This document shows positions 1 to 7,979 of a stretch of 64,000 bases of DNA, piece by piece (the stretch's first letter is position 1; each line of letters opens with the position of its first letter). Below the pieces are notes generated by a model that saw nothing but the letters and a program-made list of their open reading frames with translations, did not search any database and was not told the origin of the DNA. The position numbers and the translations under genes are program-made. Origin of the DNA: Bacillota bacterium (lineage in GTDB: Bacteria; Bacillota; Clostridia; Oscillospirales; Ruminococcaceae); assembly GCA_023429785.1 (NCBI GenBank), contig JAEZDD010000003.1:62001-126000 (forward strand), written 5' to 3'.

Positions 1-502
1 TTTTCTCCCACTTTCGCTTTAGCTCTTCAAGCTTGCTTCCCTTTGGTTCTTTTTCATTTTTGTCTTCTTTTTCTGATTTTTTATTTTTGCTTTTTTGTTC
101 TTTTTTTGAAAAAGTTTCTGTATTAATATTCTCTTCAAGAATTTTCCCTTCATCTGACTCTTCCTTCAGTGCCTTTTTAGCCTGACCTGAATTATCACCT
201 TCGGGGAGAAATTCCTTGTACGCATCCTCACGGTTTGAATGAATATCAGCTTGCTTTAATGCTTCTTCATACTCTTGCTTTTCTTTTTCCAGCTCTTTTT
301 CAAGATTCTTCTTCTTTTTATTTTTGCTTTTAGTTTCACTTTTATTCTTCTTTTTCTCATTAATCGGATATAAAGTGAAAAAAAGGTATTTAACTTTTAT
401 TTCTTGTTTATTATTAGAAAAAATAATCTGAGCAACCACCGGTATGTGCAGCAATAAATAGATAAGCACGATTATTCCCAGAATTATATATAAAACAATC
501 AT
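1..502 (-). CDS. DUF2953 domain protein, N-terminal part (cut by window edge)
   Basis: The minus-strand reading frame is open from 502 to the left edge, so the 3' end is missing. It begins with one hydrophobic segment (residues about 2-20) and a short extracytoplasmic-looking stretch, followed by a very Lys/Glu-rich low-complexity region. I call it DUF2953 mainly from its position: in many Firmicutes a DUF2953 gene follows scpA-scpB and precedes the spore protein gene ytfJ. Two ATG codons are available (508 and 502); AGGGGG lies 6 nt before the ATG at 502 but abuts the other, so I chose 502. The function of DUF2953 is unknown. The highly charged insert makes the family call moderate. Confidence 0.6.
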   Translation of the reverse strand, partial: MIVLYIILGIIVLIYLLLHIPVVAQIIFSNNKQEIKVKYLFFTLYPINEKKKNKSETKSKNKKKKNLEKELEKEKQEYEEALKQADIHSNREDAYKEFLPEGDNSGQAKKALKEESDEGKILEENINTETFSKKEQKSKNKKSEKEDKNEKEPKGSKLEELKRKWEK

Positions 503-520
503 ACTCATCCCCCTAATTTT

Positions 521-1099
521 TTATGTAAGCACCAAAGCCCTTGGCTCTTCCTCGACATCGTCAAAGCTAAGCTGTTCTTTATGGCTTGGAAGCGGAGGAA
601 GTTCATCTATCGACGAAAATTTAAAGCAACGTAAGAACGTGCTTGTAGTTTTATATGAGATTGGGCGACCGGGAACATCAAGTCGACCAGCTTCCTCAAG
701 CAAATCCTTTTCAACCAGAGAATTAACAACGCTGGCGCTGTCAATACCACGAACATGCTCAACGAATGCTTTTGTCACCGGCTGATTATATGCAATTATT
801 GTGAGAACCTCAAGAGCGGCGGGAGAAAGAGTCGTTGTCCTCTTGCTCTCTAACGCGAGCTTTATATACGGCGCATACTCCGCCTTTGTTGACATCTGAT
901 AGCTGTCCCCTAGCTTTAAAATCCTGATTGAGCTCTTGTTTTTTTCATATCTGTCACTAAGTAGCTTGACCAGCTTTGAAATTGATTCAATTTCAACACC
1001 GCTCGCAAATGCAAGCTTCTCTTCGTCGATAGGTTCGCCACTTGCAAACAAAATTGCCTCTATTATTGACGATTTTTCATTTATCTGCATTAATGCCAT
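521..1099 (-). CDS. scpB: segregation and condensation protein B
   Basis: 192-aa protein of the ScpB/kleisin-interacting family, the usual length for Firmicutes ScpB. The winged-helix core with the family pattern AALEVLTIIAYNQPVTK is at about residues 93-110, and the GRLDVPGRPISYKTT strand follows at about 137-151. ScpB dimers bind ScpA in the SMC-ScpAB condensin, which organises and separates newly replicated chromosomes. It lies just downstream of scpA and was probably co-transcribed with it. An internal ATG three codons in is an alternative start; the AAAGG sequence upstream does not clearly decide between them. Confidence 0.96.
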   Translation of the reverse strand: MALMQINEKSSIIEAILFASGEPIDEEKLAFASGVEIESISKLVKLLSDRYEKNKSSIRILKLGDSYQMSTKAEYAPYIKLALESKRTTTLSPAALEVLTIIAYNQPVTKAFVEHVRGIDSASVVNSLVEKDLLEEAGRLDVPGRPISYKTTSTFLRCFKFSSIDELPPLPSHKEQLSFDDVEEEPRALVLT

Positions 1100-1116
1100 G
1101 CCTTTCTATTTTCAAG

Positions 1117-1830
1117 TTATACTTCAAGCTTAGGTTTTTTATTAAAGCATATTTCAGCGTTATCCTCGCTAAGCGTAATTCTCCCGGACTTTGTTAGCTC
1201 TAAAACTGCTAAAAAGGTCGCAACCTTTTCTGAGCGGTCAGTCATCCCTTCATAAATCATATCCATCTTAAAAACCTCACCACTGTATAGCTTTTTTAAA
1301 ATATATATGATTTTTGAGGTAACCGATACAATTCTTTTTGAAACAATCGGAGTGAAAACTGCCGCCTTGATCGGAATATTATTCCTGTCTCGGATTGATA
1401 TCCCATTGAATGCAATTATTAAATCAGACGGCTCGTGCATTACTGCGTAACGCCTGTCTATATCAATCTTCATTTGCTTCCTGACAAATATATCCCCGCC
1501 GATATAATTTGATTTTAAAACCTCCGCCGCTTTCTTACACAAGGAATACTCAATGAGTCGCCCCTCAAGCTCTTTTTTCAGCTCTGTTGCTTCATTTTGT
1601 TGAGGCAAGAGTGAAACTGTTTTTATATAAACAAGTCTGGCCGCCATCTCAAGAAATTCCCCGGCATACTCCATATCCTGTTCAGAAATTTCTTCAATAT
1701 AGGATAAATACTGCTCAAGAAGGAGGGATATTTCAATATCCTCAATATTAAGCTTGTGCTTGGAAATTAAGTGCAAAAGCAGGTCAAGAGGCCCCTCAAA
1801 GGTCTCTAGCTTAAATGAAATTGCTCTCAT
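1117..1830 (-). CDS. scpA: segregation and condensation protein A
   Basis: 237-aa kleisin subunit of the SMC-ScpAB condensin. The N-terminus FEGPLDLLLHLISKHKLNI (about residues 10-28) is the family hallmark that binds the SMC neck. The C-terminus (EVATFLAVLELTKSGRI) is the winged helix that binds the SMC head. The start codon directly abuts the stop codon of the M50 protease gene upstream, and scpB follows 17 bp downstream, so the three genes look like one transcription unit. Length and motifs are normal. Confidence 0.97.
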   Translation of the reverse strand: MRAISFKLETFEGPLDLLLHLISKHKLNIEDIEISLLLEQYLSYIEEISEQDMEYAGEFLEMAARLVYIKTVSLLPQQNEATELKKELEGRLIEYSLCKKAAEVLKSNYIGGDIFVRKQMKIDIDRRYAVMHEPSDLIIAFNGISIRDRNNIPIKAAVFTPIVSKRIVSVTSKIIYILKKLYSGEVFKMDMIYEGMTDRSEKVATFLAVLELTKSGRITLSEDNAEICFNKKPKLEV

Positions 1831-2499
1831 TTATACCACCAGTTTCATAATTATATCAACATAGCCAGATAAGAAGTCAAGACCTTCAAACAAAATATTC
1901 TGTAATAAACGGATAGGATAATCAAGAATTCCTGAGAACATCACTAAAATAAGGCCGATAAAAATATACTGTTCATATTGCATTATCTTAAAATAAGTTT
2001 TTGGTGAAAGGAAAAGATTGAATATTCTTGAACCGTCAAGCGGAGGTATTGGGAGCAGATTGAAAATAGCGAGGCCGATGTTCAATGTAACAACAAGCCC
2101 GAAAACCTGAAGTAATACCGTCAGGTTGCTTAATGAGGAATAGCCGGCGAAGAATATCACCTTATAAATTATTAGGGCAATGTATGCCATCAAAATATTT
2201 GAAACAGGACCTGCCAGAGATGAGATAGCCATCCCAACCTTCGGGTTTTTAAAGTTCCTCGGGTTAATCGAAACAGGCTTCGCCCATCCGAAGCCAACTA
2301 TAAGCATAGAAATTGAGCCGATTAAATCAAGATGCTTCATCGGGTTAAGCGTAATTCGCCCTTGGTTCCTCCCAGTATCGTCGCCGAGCAAGCTCGCAAC
2401 CCATGCGTGAGCACACTCATGCACAGGAAGGGCAGTAAAAAGCACAAGCGCCTTAATCATAATATCTATAAAACTAAAATTGTTAAATAATCCGAACAT
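1831..2499 (-). CDS. site-2 protease family (M50) membrane metalloprotease
   Basis: Intramembrane zinc metalloprotease of the M50B family (YwhC/Rv-type small S2P). The zinc-binding HECAH motif sits in the first membrane segment (about residue 26), and the second metal site is the NLLPIPPLDGSRIF motif (an NPxPxLDG variant) late in the protein. Several further hydrophobic segments span the membrane. Substrates of this subgroup are unknown. An upstream in-frame GTG at 2511 would give four more residues, but that GTGAGG is better read as the Shine-Dalgarno sequence, 6 nt before the ATG at 2499. The gene precedes scpA with no gap. Confidence 0.9.
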   Translation of the reverse strand: MFGLFNNFSFIDIMIKALVLFTALPVHECAHAWVASLLGDDTGRNQGRITLNPMKHLDLIGSISMLIVGFGWAKPVSINPRNFKNPKVGMAISSLAGPVSNILMAYIALIIYKVIFFAGYSSLSNLTVLLQVFGLVVTLNIGLAIFNLLPIPPLDGSRIFNLFLSPKTYFKIMQYEQYIFIGLILVMFSGILDYPIRLLQNILFEGLDFLSGYVDIIMKLVV

Positions 2500-2664
2500 T
2501 TTATACCTCACACAATAATCAATTTCTAAAATTTGTATATATTATTAGTATACATTATTTAATTAAGTATAATCGATTTTTTAAAATAATTCAAGTATAA
2601 AATGACTTTGTTTTAACCAAAATAACTAAATATAACATTTTTAAAAAATAAATTTAAAAAGCAC

Positions 2665-2693
2665 TTGATTTTTTTTTCATTATCTGATAAAAT
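2665..2693 (+). promoter_or_regulatory. sigma-A promoter of rpmB
   Basis: TTGATT, a 17-nt spacer, then TAAAAT preceded by TGA, giving an extended -10. It lies about 45 bp before the rpmB start, whose ribosome-binding site AAAGGAGGTG is near perfect. Confidence 0.75.
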
Positions 2694-2737
2694 AATAACG
2701 TTGACTTTATGAAAATTATTAAAGGAGGTGCAACCTC

Positions 2738-2926
2738 ATGGCAAAATGTGATATTTGCGGAAAGGGTGTAACTTTCGGAATAAAGGTGTCTCACTCACAC
2801 AGACGTACAAACAGAACCTGGAAACCTAACGTTAGAAGAATTAAAGCTATCGTTAATGGTACTCCTTGTCATATTTACGCTTGTTCAAGATGTATGCGTT
2901 CAAACAAGGTAACTCGCGCTGTTTAG
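2738..2926 (+). CDS. rpmB: 50S ribosomal protein L28
   Basis: 62-aa L28 of the zinc-binding type: CDICGKG at residues 4-10 and CSRCMRS near residue 49 supply two CxxC pairs. The family core HSHRRTNRTWKPN follows the first pair. It is a component of the large ribosomal subunit. It is monocistronic, with its own strong promoter, a strong ribosome-binding site and a terminator 25 bp downstream, and is the only plus-strand gene in the first 10 kb. The retained cysteines suggest it is the zinc-containing paralogue; I cannot see whether a zinc-free copy exists elsewhere. Confidence 0.97.
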   Translation: MAKCDICGKGVTFGIKVSHSHRRTNRTWKPNVRRIKAIVNGTPCHIYACSRCMRSNKVTRAV

Positions 2927-2950
2927 TATTGTTATTATATTTCGAAATTA

Positions 2951-2977
2951 AGGGATGCTTTTTAGCGTCCCTTTTTA
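2951..2977 (+). terminator. intrinsic terminator of rpmB
   Basis: AGGGATGC / GCGTCCCT stem (one G-U pair) with a TTTTTA loop, followed by TTTTT. Confidence 0.85.
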
Positions 2978-2992
2978 ATTTGCACAAAAACA

Positions 2993-3020
2993 AACGGCGC
3001 TTTTTGGCACCGTTTTTTTA
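2993..3020. terminator. bidirectional terminator-like hairpin between rpmB and the peptide-binding protein gene
   Basis: An AACGG / CCGTT stem with inner GC pairs across one mismatch and a T-rich loop. Seven T follow on the plus strand and TTTGTTTTT follows on the minus strand. It can back up the rpmB terminator and end the convergent transcript. Confidence 0.65.
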
Positions 3021-3021
3021 T

Positions 3022-4644
3022 TTAATATTTCTTTGCTTTTGTAAAATTAACCTGTTTTGTGAATGGGTTATATATTATATCCGCCATATCCTTATTATTT
3101 ATAAGATACTCTGTGTGATAAAAAATCGGAGTGAAAATATAATTGTCTGTTAGGAATTTTTCTGCCTGTGCGAATTTGCTCACACTTTCCGAATGACTTG
3201 CCGCCGTTTCTGCCCCGGATAATATTGAGTCAAATTCTTGATTCGAATATTTGGTTATATTATCCTTGTTCCCTGTCCTGAACGAATTCAAAAATGCCGA
3301 TGGGCTGTTCATGTCACCTGTCAGTTTAACAATAGCCATCATATAATTCCCTGACTCAATTCTCGCTTTATATTCATTATCCGGCAACACCTCAACTGTG
3401 CAATAAAATCCGAGAGCATCGCTCCATTGGTCTGATATTGAAGATAAATAATCTGAATATTCATAGCTTTTTGGAACTATTATCGAGGAATTGTTAAAGG
3501 AATTTTTTTCAGCCTGAGTCAATGTGCTTTCCCACAAATACTGTGAAAGTGACAGATTGAACATTGTTAAGGTCGGTTCAGCTGAAAGCTCACGAAAGCT
3601 TTTGTTCAGCATCGTGACACCGGAAGGAATAATGCCGTTGGCTATTTTTATATTCTGAGGCAGTTTTTTTGAAAGCAAATCCCTGTCCAGTGCAATTGAA
3701 AGCGACTTTCTGACCTCGGTGATTTTTAAATATGGATTATTCAAATTAAAAACAATACCGCTTGAAGCATTCTGATATTCTCTGTTAATGCTTTTTGAAT
3801 TAAACAAATCCCTGTTAAAGCCGTTATCAACTATACAATCCGTGCTTTCCTTTGTGTAATTTTCATTTATTTTATCAGTTGTTCTGGCAATAAAGAAATT
3901 AAGCCCCGAGGGATAGACCTTTGAAACATCGCTATACGTCGTATTTCTTCTGAGAATCAAATAATTATTCTTCCCATACGGGTCATATAACCAGTCTTTC
4001 AGATAAAACGGGCCATTTGAAATAACATCAATGGTTTCTAAGCCGTATCTCCCTTTAGTGCTGTTAAAAAATTTTTCATTGCAGGGCATAGCCGGCGAAG
4101 TTGTTAAAAGCGTCAAAAAATTCGCATCCGGATGCTCAAGCTCAATAACAAGCTGATACTTCCCATTTGCCTTTATCCCAAGATTATCTATTGAAAGCTG
4201 CCCTGCGTTAATCTTTTCGGCATTTTTTATGCTTAAAAACTGATTGGCGTAGGGCGAATGCGTCGCCGGGTTAATCAGCCTTTTAAAAGTAAAAACAAAA
4301 TCGGCAGCAGTAACATTTTCTGAATAATCCTTCGCCGTCCAGAAAGCATTTTCTCTTAATTCAAAAGTATAAGTAAGCCCATCCTCTGATACTGAATAGC
4401 TTTTAGCCACCCCTTCTGACAAGTTCCCAGAGGAAGTATTTTTAAGCAAGCCCTCAAACATATTTTCTATTATAACTAAAGATGATGTGTCGGTCGCCAG
4501 CTGTGGGTCAAGATTTTTTGGGTCTTCCAGCAAGGAATATCTAAATAAGTAATTTGAGCCTTCATTCTTCGAGCATGATGTCCCAAGCAAGCTGAAAATT
4601 ACTAAAAAAATCAACAATAATTTCCAAAATACTTTCTTTTTCAC
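3022..4644 (-). CDS. peptide ABC transporter substrate-binding lipoprotein (SBP family 5)
   Basis: OppA-type extracellular solute-binding lipoprotein of about 540 aa. The N-terminus has a basic start, a hydrophobic core and a lipobox ending LLGTSC, so the mature protein is lipid-anchored outside the membrane. The family signature appears early (DPKNLDPQLATDTSS), with further SBP_bac_5 blocks such as RKSLSIALDRD. The GTG at 4644 is preferred over the ATG at 4650: AAGGAGG is 6 nt before the GTG but touches the ATG. No permease or ATPase genes are nearby, so its partner transporter must be encoded elsewhere. It has its own promoter and a terminator. Confidence 0.9.
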   Translation of the reverse strand: MKKKVFWKLLLIFLVIFSLLGTSCSKNEGSNYLFRYSLLEDPKNLDPQLATDTSSLVIIENMFEGLLKNTSSGNLSEGVAKSYSVSEDGLTYTFELRENAFWTAKDYSENVTAADFVFTFKRLINPATHSPYANQFLSIKNAEKINAGQLSIDNLGIKANGKYQLVIELEHPDANFLTLLTTSPAMPCNEKFFNSTKGRYGLETIDVISNGPFYLKDWLYDPYGKNNYLILRRNTTYSDVSKVYPSGLNFFIARTTDKINENYTKESTDCIVDNGFNRDLFNSKSINREYQNASSGIVFNLNNPYLKITEVRKSLSIALDRDLLSKKLPQNIKIANGIIPSGVTMLNKSFRELSAEPTLTMFNLSLSQYLWESTLTQAEKNSFNNSSIIVPKSYEYSDYLSSISDQWSDALGFYCTVEVLPDNEYKARIESGNYMMAIVKLTGDMNSPSAFLNSFRTGNKDNITKYSNQEFDSILSGAETAASHSESVSKFAQAEKFLTDNYIFTPIFYHTEYLINNKDMADIIYNPFTKQVNFTKAKKY

Positions 4645-4675
4645 AATCATCCTCCTTGTTTCTTATATATTTTTA

Positions 4676-4704
4676 ATTTTATCATTATTATATATAAAAT
4701 ACAA
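4676..4704 (-). promoter_or_regulatory. sigma-A promoter of the peptide-binding protein gene
   Basis: Reading the minus strand: TTGTAT, 17 nt, TAAAAT with a TGA just before the -10 hexamer. It lies about 30 bp upstream of the start codon. Confidence 0.65.
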
Positions 4705-4723
4705 GCTTTTATTATTTATAATT

Positions 4724-5233
4724 TTACAATTCTACTTCAAATATTTGACTATTTTTTAGGGATTTTTTACAATCAATTATTCTTTGATTCGTGCTTCCTC
4801 TGAATTTTAACTGCCAGTCCTTTTTTTCGATATCAAATTTCCCGTCAACGAGGAAATCTGTCACCTCCAAAAGCTCTTTAAATCCGTTTTCGTCGTTTGA
4901 ATTTAACAAAAGTTCGTCAAATGTGAAGCCTGTGTAGGTTATTATATCAAGGCTCTCGTCATACTCCTTAATTTTTTCCCCTAAAAACGCAAGCGCCTTC
5001 GCCTGACACATTGGCTCTCCCCCGCTGAAGGTCACGCCTGACAAAAGAGGATTCGCTTTTATTTCTTTTAATATATCATCTGTGTCGATTATTTTCCCCG
5101 CATTAAAGTCATGGGTATGCGGATTGTGGCAGCCCTCACAATGATGAGGACAGCCTTGGACAAATATTGTATAACGTATTCCCGGGCCATCAACTATTGA
5201 GTCGTTGACTTTTCCCGCTATCTTCAGCTCCAT
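4724..5233 (-). CDS. nrdG: anaerobic ribonucleotide reductase activating protein
   Basis: Radical-SAM activase that puts the glycyl radical on NrdD. The cluster-binding CPHHCEGC (CxxxCxxC) is near residue 27, followed by the NrdG-typical HNPHTHDF and later TFSGGEPMCQ. About 169 aa, normal for the family. I chose the ATG at 5233 over 5245. The two other genes behind the same leader repeat (valS, murG) both start exactly 12 nt after AAAGGA, and only 5233 has that spacing; at 5245 the Shine-Dalgarno would touch the codon. It follows nrdD with 185 bp between, filled by the repeat and a hairpin. Confidence 0.96.
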   Translation of the reverse strand: MELKIAGKVNDSIVDGPGIRYTIFVQGCPHHCEGCHNPHTHDFNAGKIIDTDDILKEIKANPLLSGVTFSGGEPMCQAKALAFLGEKIKEYDESLDIITYTGFTFDELLLNSNDENGFKELLEVTDFLVDGKFDIEKKDWQLKFRGSTNQRIIDCKKSLKNSQIFEVEL

Positions 5234-5349
5234 AAATATGACCATTCCTTTCTGCTAAACTGGAAACCTTGTGACGGTTTTGGCTTGCCAAAATTTCGGC
5301 ATCAAGACCGAAAAGGCACAAATTTCCGATTGAAAGATTTATCTTTCAA
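5234..5349 (-). repeat. dispersed leader repeat, copy A (upstream of nrdG)
   Basis: Fullest of three copies (others at 20912-21000 and 34519-34617). In transcript direction it has: a 9-bp hairpin (TTGAAAGAT and its complement, 5330-5349); a TTTCGG/CCGAAA hairpin (5294-5313); a TTTTGGC/GCCAAAA hairpin (5278-5293); a stem AAACC/GGTTT closing a conserved GTCACAA loop; then AGAAAGGA, which is the Shine-Dalgarno of nrdG. Identity between copies runs right up to the ribosome-binding site. Confidence 0.85.
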
Positions 5350-5380
5350 CATTTCGCCTGCCTTCAAAATATTACAATGA

Positions 5381-5403
5381 GAGGCGCACAAAATGCACGC
5401 CTC
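5381..5403 (-). other. intercistronic hairpin between nrdD and nrdG
   Basis: GAGGCG / CGCCTC stem extended by wobble pairs to about 9 bp. In the direction of nrd transcription there is no clear U-run, so it may be a partial terminator or mRNA-stabilising hairpin. On the opposite strand it is followed by TTTTT and could block antisense transcription. Confidence 0.55.
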
Positions 5404-5418
5404 TTTTTGATTATTCAA

Positions 5419-7737
5419 TTAAACTCCGTGTTTTATACGGTCTCTTTCCTCCGCACGTTTTGCATTGTTAAATCTGTCAACTGTTCCGACAAGATAGCCT
5501 GTAATCCTTCTTATTCTCTCGAAATTAATATTGTCAGAGCCCTCTAATCGTCCGCATTTTGGACATCTATCGCCAATTATCCCGGTATAACCGCATACAG
5601 GGTCACGATCGACAGGGTGATTGATTGAGCCATAGCCGACGCCAGATTCCTTCATACAACGAACAACCTTTTCAAAAGCAGTCAGGTTCCCCTGTGGGTC
5701 GCCGTCAAGCTCAACATAGCTGATGTGACCTGCGTTTGTTAAAGCATGATATGGTGCTTCCAGCTTGATTTTTTCATAAGCGCTAATTGGATAATAAACC
5801 GGAATGTGGAATGAGTTCGTATAATACTCCCTGTCAGTTACGCCTTCAATAACACCATACTTTTCTTTATCTATACGGACAAATCTTCCCGACAAGCCCT
5901 CGGCAGGAGTCGCAAGCAATGAGAAATTCAGCCCTGTTCTGATTGTTTCTTCTTCCATTCTCTCTCTCATTCGAGTGATTATTTCAAGCCCAAGCTCACG
6001 AGCCTCATCGGATTCGCCGTGATGCGAGCCGATTAATGCTTTTAATGTTTCGGCAAGACCAATGAATCCGACCGAAAGTGTCCCGTGCTTTAAAATTTCG
6101 CCGACCTGGTCATCCGGCTTCAGCTTATCTGAGTCAAGCCATATCCCCTGTCCCATTAGGAAAGGATAGTTTCTGACAGTTTTTTGAGCCTGAATGCTGA
6201 AACGATGCAAAAGCTGTTCAACGACCAAATCCATGATTTCTTCAAGGTTTTCAAAAAATGTGCCGATATTATGATTCGCTTCTATTCCAAGACGAGGAAG
6301 ATTAATTGAGGTGAAGCTCAAATTCCCTCTCCCAGTAACAATTTCACGAGTTTTGTCAAAATAGTTCCCTATTACACGAGTTCTGCAGCCCATGTATGCA
6401 ACCTCGGTATTATAGTCGCCCTCTTTATAATACTGGATGTTGAACGGCGCATCAATGAATGAGAAATTCGGGAACAATCTCTTGGCGGATACACGACACG
6501 CAAGCTTGAATAAGTCATAGCTGACATCAGTCGGATTATAGTTAATGCCCTCTTTAATTTTGAAAATATGAATTGGGAAAATAGGCGTTTCACCATTGCC
6601 CAGTCCGGCTTCATTAGCAAGAAGAATGTTCTTTATAACCATTCTTCCCTCAACAGAGGTGTCTGTTCCATAGTTGATTGAGCTGAACGGAGTCTGAGCT
6701 CCGGCACGGCTGTTCATTGTGTTAAGGTTATGGATTAAAGCCTCCATCGCCTGGAATGTAGCTCTGTCAGTTTCTTTCTCAGCCGTTTTTATCGTAAATG
6801 CCTGAATCTTTTTCGCTGTTTGTTCGTCTGTATATTTGCAGAGCTTAGGGAATTCAGCCTCCTGATAGCCGTTATCGTTGGCAAGACAAGGAATTAAGCC
6901 GGTCTCGTCAAAGACTTCCTTCGCAATTTGCTTAGCAATTTCATTAGCATTTTCAAGCTCAGCCATCATAGCCAGACACCTGTCAATGTTTTCAACATAT
7001 CGGCGCTTGAAGGTTTTCTTAACCCCATCAGCCATTGCATAATCAAAGTTTGGAACACTTTGACCGCCATGCTGGTCATTCTGATTGGACTGTATAGCAA
7101 TGCAAGCAAGTGCTGAATAGCTTTGAATATCATTAGGCTCTCTCAAAAATCCGTGTCCGGTCGAAAAACCATTTTTAAAAAGCTTAACAAGGTCAATCTG
7201 ACAGCAGGTTGTCGTCAAGGTCAAAAAGTCAAGGTCATGAATGTGAATATCACCCTCAGCATGAGCCTTCGCGTGCTTCGGGTCTAGCACATACATTTCA
7301 TAGAATTCCTTAGCACCAACCGAGCCGTATTTCAGCATTGTTCCCATAGCTGTATCGCCGTCGATATTCGCATTTTCACGCTTGATATCACTGTCCTTCG
7401 CCGGCTTGAAGGTCAAATCCTCATAAATTTTCATGAGCCTTGTGTTCATTTCACGCGCACGAGTTCTGTTTGAACGATAAAGAATATATGCCTTTGCAGT
7501 TTTGGCATGACCGTCCTCAACCAAAACCCTTTCAACCATATCCTGAATTTCTTCAACTGAAGGGCATTTGGTCTGTGAATTGTTTTCTATCTTGTCGCAA
7601 ACCTTCCCCGCCAGCTCCAAAGCCTCGTCATAGTTATTCCCGCCTACAGCTTGTGCTGCCTTATATATAGCATTGGCAATTTTTTCAATATTAAAGGTAA
7701 CCTTTCTACCATCTCTTTTTATAATTTGTGTTATCAT
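5419..7737 (-). CDS. nrdD: anaerobic ribonucleoside-triphosphate reductase
   Basis: 772-aa class III RNR large subunit, making dNTPs from NTPs without oxygen. An ATP-cone allosteric domain occupies roughly residues 1-90. The reductase core includes HGGQSVPNFDYAMADG and NTMNSRAGAQTPFSS. The glycyl-radical motif RITGYL places the radical Gly at residue 747, 25 from the end. The zinc-site region before it reads DPVCGYTG then CPKC, where the first Cys of the classical four looks like Asp. Transcription starts from a promoter overlapped by NrdR boxes, and nrdG follows. Length and other motifs are typical. Confidence 0.97.
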   Translation of the reverse strand: MITQIIKRDGRKVTFNIEKIANAIYKAAQAVGGNNYDEALELAGKVCDKIENNSQTKCPSVEEIQDMVERVLVEDGHAKTAKAYILYRSNRTRAREMNTRLMKIYEDLTFKPAKDSDIKRENANIDGDTAMGTMLKYGSVGAKEFYEMYVLDPKHAKAHAEGDIHIHDLDFLTLTTTCCQIDLVKLFKNGFSTGHGFLREPNDIQSYSALACIAIQSNQNDQHGGQSVPNFDYAMADGVKKTFKRRYVENIDRCLAMMAELENANEIAKQIAKEVFDETGLIPCLANDNGYQEAEFPKLCKYTDEQTAKKIQAFTIKTAEKETDRATFQAMEALIHNLNTMNSRAGAQTPFSSINYGTDTSVEGRMVIKNILLANEAGLGNGETPIFPIHIFKIKEGINYNPTDVSYDLFKLACRVSAKRLFPNFSFIDAPFNIQYYKEGDYNTEVAYMGCRTRVIGNYFDKTREIVTGRGNLSFTSINLPRLGIEANHNIGTFFENLEEIMDLVVEQLLHRFSIQAQKTVRNYPFLMGQGIWLDSDKLKPDDQVGEILKHGTLSVGFIGLAETLKALIGSHHGESDEARELGLEIITRMRERMEEETIRTGLNFSLLATPAEGLSGRFVRIDKEKYGVIEGVTDREYYTNSFHIPVYYPISAYEKIKLEAPYHALTNAGHISYVELDGDPQGNLTAFEKVVRCMKESGVGYGSINHPVDRDPVCGYTGIIGDRCPKCGRLEGSDNINFERIRRITGYLVGTVDRFNNAKRAEERDRIKHGV

Positions 7738-7762
7738 AACAAATCCCCCAATTTTAATACAA

Positions 7763-7810
7763 ACACTATATATTGTGTCCCGTGTATTGTATATACAAGT
7801 ATATAGTATA
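7763..7810 (-). promoter_or_regulatory. paired NrdR boxes upstream of nrdD
   Basis: Two 16-bp NrdR-type sites: ACACTATATATTGTGT at 7763-7778 (a perfect match to the known palindrome) and a weaker ACAAGTATATAGTATA at 7795-7810. They start 32 bp apart, which is three helical turns, as is usual for NrdR. The distal box covers the -10 hexamer, so NrdR binding should repress nrdDG when ATP/dATP ratios signal enough dNTP. Confidence 0.9.
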
Positions 7811-7826
7811 TACGCATTAATGTCAA
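7798..7826 (-). promoter_or_regulatory. sigma-A promoter of nrdD
   Basis: On the minus strand: consensus TTGACA (7826-7821), 17-nt spacer, TATACT (7803-7798). The -10 lies inside the distal NrdR box. Confidence 0.85.
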
Positions 7827-7933
7827 GAGATTAATGAATAAAAAAACAAATTGTTTTTTGTTGAAATTGAATAAAAATTATCCAGTTTTTGTGTAAATAA
7901 TTAACCAAATAATTTTATTTATTCTTATTTAAC

Positions 7934-7962
7934 AAAAAAACAACCACAATATATTGTGGTTG
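7934..7962 (-). terminator. terminator after the 8-9.7 kb operon
   Basis: A perfect 11-bp inverted repeat, CAACCACAATA and its complement (7941-7962), followed in the minus direction by seven T. It ends the unit formed by the three genes from 9722 down to 7980. Confidence 0.85.
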
Positions 7963-7979
7963 TATATTAACTTATTATG

